A stretch of 64,000 bases of DNA from Neomesorhizobium sp963726065 (GTDB lineage Bacteria > Pseudomonadota > Alphaproteobacteria > Rhizobiales > Rhizobiaceae). The translations under genes were made by a program, and so were the position numbers. This document shows, piece after piece, positions 59,203-64,000 of this stretch (positions are counted from its first letter, which is position 1; each line of letters opens with the position of its first letter). The stretch spans positions 248,001 through 312,000 of the forward strand of contig CAVSAU010000006.1 of NCBI GenBank assembly GCA_963726065.1. Direction: 5' to 3'. The notes beneath the pieces were generated by a model. The model saw only the letters and a list, made by a program, of their open reading frames with translations, did not search any database and was not told where the DNA came from.

Positions 59203-59926
59203 TCCGAAGCGGAGCTCGCGCATCGTCGCGGCCGTGCACGGTCGCCGTGAGCGTGGAGGCTGATCCGGAGTTCGAGATCGGGTTCACTGAATGGCTGACT
59301 ACGACCTACGGCGCGGATCGGCTCGTCGAACTTTATGGCCGCTTTGCCTCCGGCGACGGACCCATGGATGCGCTGATGCGTCGCGCAATCTGGCGCGGGC
59401 TCGCCCGACGCTGCGGAGCCTGGCCTGCAGGTCGGCAGCGGAGCCGTCTTCAGACATGCGGAGACCTTTGAAATCGGCCGCGGCGTGTTCATCGGCGCAC
59501 AGAGTTATATCCAGGGGCGCTACGACGGCACCTGCGTCATCGGCGACAATGTCTGGATCGGTCCGCAAGCCTTTCTCGACGCACGCGACCTCATCATGGA
59601 GGATTATGTCGGCTGGGGTCCGGGCGCGAAGATCCTGGGCTCGGTCCATACGCGGCTTCCCTGCGGATGTACCGATTGTTCGCACCGACCTCGAGATCAA
59701 GCCAGTCAGGATCGGCGCCTGGGCCGACATCGGAACCAACGCGACCATTCTGCCCGGCGTGACCATCGGCAAGGGTGCGATCGTCGGAGCGGGAGCGGTG
59801 GTGACCTCTGATGTCGAACCATTCGCCGTCGTTGCTGGAGTGCCGGCGAAGTTTCTGCATTGGCGAACGGATTCCGATGACATTCGAAATGCCACGCAAG
59901 GCCAAGGGGACGGCAATGAAGAATAA
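59199..59926 (+). CDS. Second hexapeptide acyltransferase (two frame breaks)
   Basis: An acyltransferase of about 240 aa with an N-terminal extension (DPEFEIGFTEWLTTTYGADR, LVELYGRFASGDGPMDALM) and a beta-helix domain spread over three frames. Blocks are FEIGRGVFIGAQSYIQGRYD, VIGDNVWIGPQAFLDARDLI, then RTDLEIKPVRIGAWADIGTN and TILPGVTIGKGAIVGAGAVV ending VAGVPAKFLHWR. Breaks lie near 59412 and 59660, each consistent with one extra base. It resembles WbbJ-type enzymes that acetylate sugars. It overlaps the epimerase gene by 11 bases. Confidence 0.78.
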
Positions 59927-60910
59927 GAGAGTTCTGATTACGGGTGGCGCTGGCCTGATCGGCTCCCACATCGCTGACCTTGTCGCGCTGGAAGAACCAG
60001 CCGGAGATCATCGTTCTCGACAATTTCGTGCGCGGCCGCCGCGAGAACCTTCGCCAGGCTGCAGCGCTGTTTCCCCTGACGATTGTGGAAGGCGATATCC
60101 GCGACCGGCAGCTGCTGCTCGGAAAGCTGTTCGAAGACGTCGACATCGTCTTCCATCAGGCCGCAATCCGCATCACGCAATGCGCCGAGGAGCCGAGACT
60201 GGCTTTCGATGTTCTGGCCGGCAGGGACCTTCAACGTCATCGGAAGCGGCGGTACAGGCAGGCGTTTCGCAAGGTCGTCGCGGCGTCGTCCGCATCGGTG
60301 CTCGGGCTCGCCGACAGCTTCCCGACGACCGAAGCTGCATCATCCCTACAACAACCGCACGATCTACGGCGCGTGCAAAGTCATTCAACGAGGGGCTGCT
60401 GCGCTAGCTTCGCCGAAATGTACGGCCTCCGCTATGTCGCGCTGCGCTATTTCAACGTCTACGGACCGCGCATGGATACGCACGGCGCCTATACGGAAGT
60501 GCTGATCCGCTGGATGGAACGGCTGGCCGCGGGCCAGGCTGCCGGTCATTCACGGCGACGGATCACAGACGATGGATTTCGTGCATGTGCACGACATCGC
60601 CCGCGCCAACATCCTGGCCGCGAAAGCCGATGTCACGGATGAGGTGTTCAACGTCGCAAGCGGCGCGAAACGAGCCTGCTGCAACTTGCCCGCGATGCTG
60701 TCGCGCGTCATGGGATCTTCCGACGGCTCCCGGAACACGTGCCGAGGCGCGCAAGGTCAACGGCGTGACCCGACGGCTGGCCGACACCAGCAAGGCGAGC
60801 AGGCTTCTCGGTTTCGAAACCGAGATTTCGCCTCGAAGAAGGGCTCCGCGATCTCGTCGACGTGGTGGGCAGGAGCGAGCGCGCACCCGTCTGCGAGGCC
60901 GCAGCAATGA
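59916..60910 (+). CDS. NAD-dependent epimerase/dehydratase (many frame breaks)
   Basis: An SDR-type nucleotide-sugar epimerase assembled from three frames. In order: RVLITGGAGLIGSHIADLVA (NAD motif), EIIVLDNFVRGRRENL, VDIVFHQAAIRITQCAEEPR, VVAASSASVLGLADSFPTTE, HHPYNNRTIYGACK with SFNEGLLR (the Tyr-x-x-x-Lys region), MYGLRYVALRYFNVYGPRMD, and TMDFVHVHDIARANILAAKA. At least eight shifts are needed, nearly all consistent with one extra base each. The order and spacing of motifs are normal. Substrate unknown; probably a 4-epimerase or dehydratase feeding the next aminotransferase. Confidence 0.75.
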
Positions 60911-62076
60911 ACGTGTCCGTTCCCATGCTTCCGGTCGCCAAGCCGGTTCTCGACGAGCGCGAGGTCGAGGCGGTCCGCCGTGTCATCCTTTCCGGCTGGG
61001 TCACGCAGGGTCCGGAGGTGGCGGCATTCGAGAACGAGTTCGCCAGCCTTGTCGGCGCGCCGCATGCCTGCGCGGTTTCGAACTGCACGACGGCGCTTCA
61101 TCTCGCGTTGCGCGCTGTCGGGGTCGGTGCCGGCGATGAAGTCATCACGGTCAGCCATTCCTTCATCGCGACGGCGAATGCCATCCGCTATTGCGGCGCC
61201 GTGCCGGTGTTCGTCGACATCGAGGCCGACGGCTTCAACATCGATCCGGCACTGATCGAGCCGGCGATCACGCCGCGCACCAAGGCGATCCTGTGCGTCC
61301 ACCAGCTCGGCATGCCGTGCGATCTCGCCGCGATCGTCGAGATCGGCAAGCGCCACGGCATCCCGGTCATCGAGGATGCGGCCTGCGCGATCGGCAGCGA
61401 AATCCTCTGGAACGGCCCTGGGAGAAGATCGGCAAGCCGCATGGCGACATCGCCTGCTTCTCCTTCCATCCGCGCAAGGTCGTCACCACCGGCGACGGCG
61501 GCATGCTGACCACCGCGCAATCCGGAATACGACGCCAAGTTCAGGCTTTGGCGCCAGCATTCGATGAGCGTCACCGATGCGGTGCGGCACGGTTCGCGCG
61601 ACGTCATCTTCGAGAGCTATCCCGGAGGTCGGCTACAACTACCGGATGACGGACATGCAGGCGGCGGTCTGGGCCGCGAGCAACTGATGCGGCTCGGTGG
61701 CATTGTCGAAGCGCGTCGGCGGCTGGCTGCGGCACTACAGCGCGACCGTCTGGGGCGCATTCCGGCCTGAGAACGCCCGCACGAGCCGCAGTGGGCACGC
61801 AGCAACTGGCAGAGCTATTGCGTCGGTCTGCCGCGGGGCGCCGACCAGCGCGCGATCATGCAGGCGCTGCTCGACCGCGGCGTTTCGACCCGCCGCGGCG
61901 TCATGAACATGCATCTCGAAGAGGCCTATCAGCGATCCGGATGTCTGTCGCATGGGTTCGGGCCTCCAGCGCAGCGTCATGGCGCAGCGGCGGACCATTA
62001 TCCTGCCGCTCTTCGCCCAGATGACGGACGCCGATCTGTCGTTCGTCGTGGACACCTTGCCCTGCGTGCTCCGCTA
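60907..62076 (+). CDS. Second DegT/DnrJ/EryC1 aminotransferase (several frame breaks)
   Basis: The first 180 codons are continuous: MLPVAKPVLDEREVEAVRRV, SGWVTQGPEVAAFENEFASL, VSNCTTALHLALRAVGVGAG, VITVSHSFIATANAIRYCGA, CVHQLGMPCDLAAIVEIGKR and VIEDAACAIGSEI. Then a lost base near 61422 and further shifts hide KIGKPHGDIACFSFHPRKVV (PLP Lys), TTGDGGMLTTA, VGYNYRMTDMQAA and the end GVSTRRGVMNMHLEEAY, LFAQMTDADLSFVV with stop at 62074-62076. About 390 aa. WecE/RffA-like enzymes aminate 4-keto sugars. Its start overlaps the epimerase stop. Confidence 0.8.
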
Positions 62077-62809
62077 GCCAAGCTAGGCTTAAACTAGACG
62101 TCGAGATGCGCCCTTAAGTTTGGCGAGTTAACGGGCTGCGCAAGCAGCGATGATAATGTTACTGCCTCTGCAGGGTTGGGTCTGGACATAAGTGTCGAGG
62201 CCGCTTGTTGATCGACTGTCGACAGTCTACGAGGCGGTCAGGCCGAATGAGTGCAAGTGCGATAAAAGTGTGGGTGCCTCATTCGCTGAATGGCGTCTGA
62301 GAACGCAGTTCGCGTCGGCCAGCGGCGGCCGCGCATCCGGGTCATCCTGGTGTTGACCGAGGCCTCGTCGACGAGCGCCAGGTTGTGTGTCTCTTACGAC
62401 GCATTGGAGCCGGGCACTCGCAGGCGAGCGGCAGTTAGGCGTAGCAGACGTCTGTCCAAGCCGCATTTTTCACGCAGATGCGGCCGCACATAACTCGATT
62501 GGAACCGCAGCGACTTCGTGTGTCGGCCAGAGGCAAAACGTTACTTGCCGCATGTTAGCTGCTTCGTTTACCCAAACGGGCGCTGTCTAAGTTCAAATCT
62601 AAATCTTCACGGCGAAATGCCGTAGAAATGAGGCTCAGGCGTCCAAAGCTCTGACTACGCCGCGGTAATCCGACGGTGTCATTTACATCGCGGGGGCATG
62701 TGTTTTCGGCGACGCGAGATTGCGCAAATCTCGGGCTCGTCGAATACGCAAGTCGATAACGGCACGCAGAGAATGCTCGCGCGTGCGGGTCAAAAGGGAC
62801 GGATCAATC
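62077..62809. other. Intergenic region with IS630 trace
   Basis: About 730 bases without an intact gene. Apart from the IS630-like trace listed separately, nothing was recognised. The right end should contain the promoter of the beta-helix gene. Confidence 0.45.
62265..62395 (-). mobile_element. IS630-family transposase trace
   Basis: Minus-strand translation HNLALVDEASVNTRMTRMRG resembles the first catalytic-Asp block of IS630 transposases (LVDE-x-x-x-NT-MTR-RGR). Similarity ends on both sides after about 40 codons. Confidence 0.4.
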
Positions 62810-64000
62810 ATGGCAATTTCTGGATTTCCGGATGCAACAAACACGGGTGTGCCTGCGGGCGTAACTCTCACCCCGTCCGGGGGGCTGGTCATAAATACTC
62901 CCGGCGTGGTCATCGAGGGCCTCGATATTCGGGGCATGGTGACGATCAACGCCGACAATGTGACGTTAAAGAACTGCAAGATCACATCGGCTCGCTGGGC
63001 TGTGGTCAATATCACGTCCGGGTCGACCGGTGTTGTGATTCAAGATTGCGAGATCAACGGATTGAGTGCCGAAGGCGTGCGCGGAATCAGCGGACAGGGG
63101 ACATTCCTGCGCAACGACATCCATCACGTCGAGGACGGCATTTACCTGACGGCGGCTCCAACACGCTCATCCAGGACAACTACATTCACGATCTGCAATC
63201 GAACTGGAGCGGCCCGCACTATGACGGCATTGCTACCGATGGCGGTGTTTCCAACATCACCATCCGCCACAACACGATCATCAACGATCACGGCCAGACA
63301 TCGGCTTTGATGCTCAGCAACTATTTCGGCTCGGTCACCAACGTTACCGTCGACAACAACTGGCTCGAGGGCGGCGGCTACACCGTGTACTCGGATGGCC
63401 AGTTCAATAACGGGACGATATCGGGCGTATCTTTCACCAACAACTACCTGGTCGAAGGCCAATACGGAGTATTCGTCGATCAGGAATAATTCGCCCGTCT
63501 GGCAGGGGAATATCGAGATGGAACCTGGTCAGCCCGTGCCGAGGTCCTCCGGCCTTGGGTGCGCCGACGATTACCAACGTTCTCGAACGACAGCGGCATG
63601 GCGGGAGACGGGATCACGAATGACAACACGCTGACGCTGACCGGCACCGCGGCGGCGAACAGCACTGTGAGGGTGTACGACGGGGCGACGCAACTGGGCA
63701 CGGCGACGGCGAATGGCAGCGGCGCCTGGAGCTTCACCACCGCTGCCTTGCGAACGGCAGCCATAGTTTCACCGCGACGGCGACGTCCGGGGGCACGACG
63801 AGTGCTGCCTCGTCGCCTCGGTCTGTCACGGTGGACACGGTTGCGCCGAGCGCACCGACGATTACCTCGTTCTCCAACGACACCGGCACGGTGGGAGACG
63901 GGATCACGAGTGACAACACGCTTACGCTGACCGGCACGGCGGCGGCGAACAGCACAGTGAGGGTGTATCGACGGGGCGACGCTGCTCGGCACGGCTACGG
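62810..64000 (+). CDS. Right-handed beta-helix protein with Ig-like repeats, partial
   Basis: Starts at ATG 62810 and runs off the window. The first 220 residues form a parallel beta-helix: GGLVINTPGVVIEGLDIRGM, VTINADNVTLKNCKITSARW, GVVIQDCEINGLSAEGVRGI, then (shifted near 63155) NTLIQDNYIHDLQSNWSGPH and NITIRHNTIINDHGQTSALM. It resembles pectate-lyase or C5-epimerase-like folds. From about 63560 come Ig-like repeats (SNDSGMAGDGITNDNTLTLT, GTAAANSTVRVYDGATQLGT). There is no Sec signal, as expected for a type I substrate, and the PrsDE-like exporter is 7 kb upstream. Several single-base breaks occur. Confidence 0.75.
63561..64000 (+). repeat. Tandem Ig-like coding repeat, about 291-base period
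   Basis: Two copies are visible, beginning at 63561 and 63852. They share long near-identical stretches, for example GGGAGACGGGATCACGA-TGA and GGCGGCGAACAGCAC-GTGAG. The period corresponds to 97 codons, the size of a bacterial Ig-like domain. The second copy is cut by the window end. High identity between copies makes this stretch prone to assembly collapse. Confidence 0.85.

Overview
The window looks like a chromosomal segment of a rhizobial alphaproteobacterium, most like Mesorhizobium and its relatives. This rests on high GC, the RpoH2-type sigma factor, the CarD / 7Fe ferredoxin / S4 protein / SUV3-like helicase neighbourhood, a polyhydroxybutyrate (PHB) locus, a DUF982 gene, IS families common in rhizobia, and a candidate EcfG-type promoter in front of rpoH. 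No 16S rRNA or tRNA gene was recognised, so genus-level assignment is inference.

Region 1 (1-30 kb) is core genome. In order it holds the end of a thiamine ABC ATPase (thiQ), an M48 lipoprotein protease, rpoH, an AHSA1-like protein, and a leftward set carD - fdxA - S4 protein - helicase. A GANTC-rich intergenic region and an aquaporin remnant follow. Next come phaB and phaA divergent from phaR, an MFS transporter, and a rightward block rsfS - rlmH - envC - ctpA - divergent polysaccharide deacetylase - rppH. The block ends with ispG, a lytic transglycosylase, a hybrid histidine kinase, ispA, mtgA, a membrane alpha/beta-hydrolase, rpmF (59 aa) and a small membrane protein.

Region 2 (30-52 kb) is a polysaccharide locus heavily reworked by insertion sequences. 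It carries a UDP-GlcNAc 2-epimerase, an IS5-family element, an ExeA-like ATPase, a CpsD-type tyrosine kinase and a GumC/Wzz chain-length protein. It also has an ExoY-like initiating sugar transferase, an IS701 copy with recognisable inverted repeats, and a leftward operon of an unrecognised alpha/alpha-toroid-like protein, a WecG-type transferase, a UDP-sugar dehydrogenase and a GT2. Further glycosyltransferases and a methyltransferase sit among IS110, IS3 and IS5 remnants. No Wzx flippase or Wzy polymerase was recognised.

Region 3 (52-64 kb) pairs a type I secretion ABC protein and membrane-fusion protein (PrsD/PrsE-like) with a tightly overlapping nucleotide-sugar operon: acetyltransferase, Gfo/Idh dehydrogenase, DegT aminotransferase, second acyltransferase, NDP-sugar epimerase, second aminotransferase. 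The window ends inside a beta-helix protein with Ig-like repeats, a plausible secretion substrate. With the epimerase and dehydrogenase of region 2, these genes could supply diacetamido-uronic acid sugars for a capsule or exopolysaccharide.

A striking property is the number of single-base reading-frame breaks in otherwise well-conserved genes (helicase, rlmH, envC, rppH, transglycosylase, prsD, the whole 57.8-62.1 kb operon). Many are extra bases that restore a conserved protein when ignored, so sequence error is the most economical explanation. I therefore annotate these as whole genes with noted breaks. I did not find a clearly unprecedented system; the most unusual pieces are the toroid-like protein, the GANTC cluster and the scattered diacetamido-uronate pathway.
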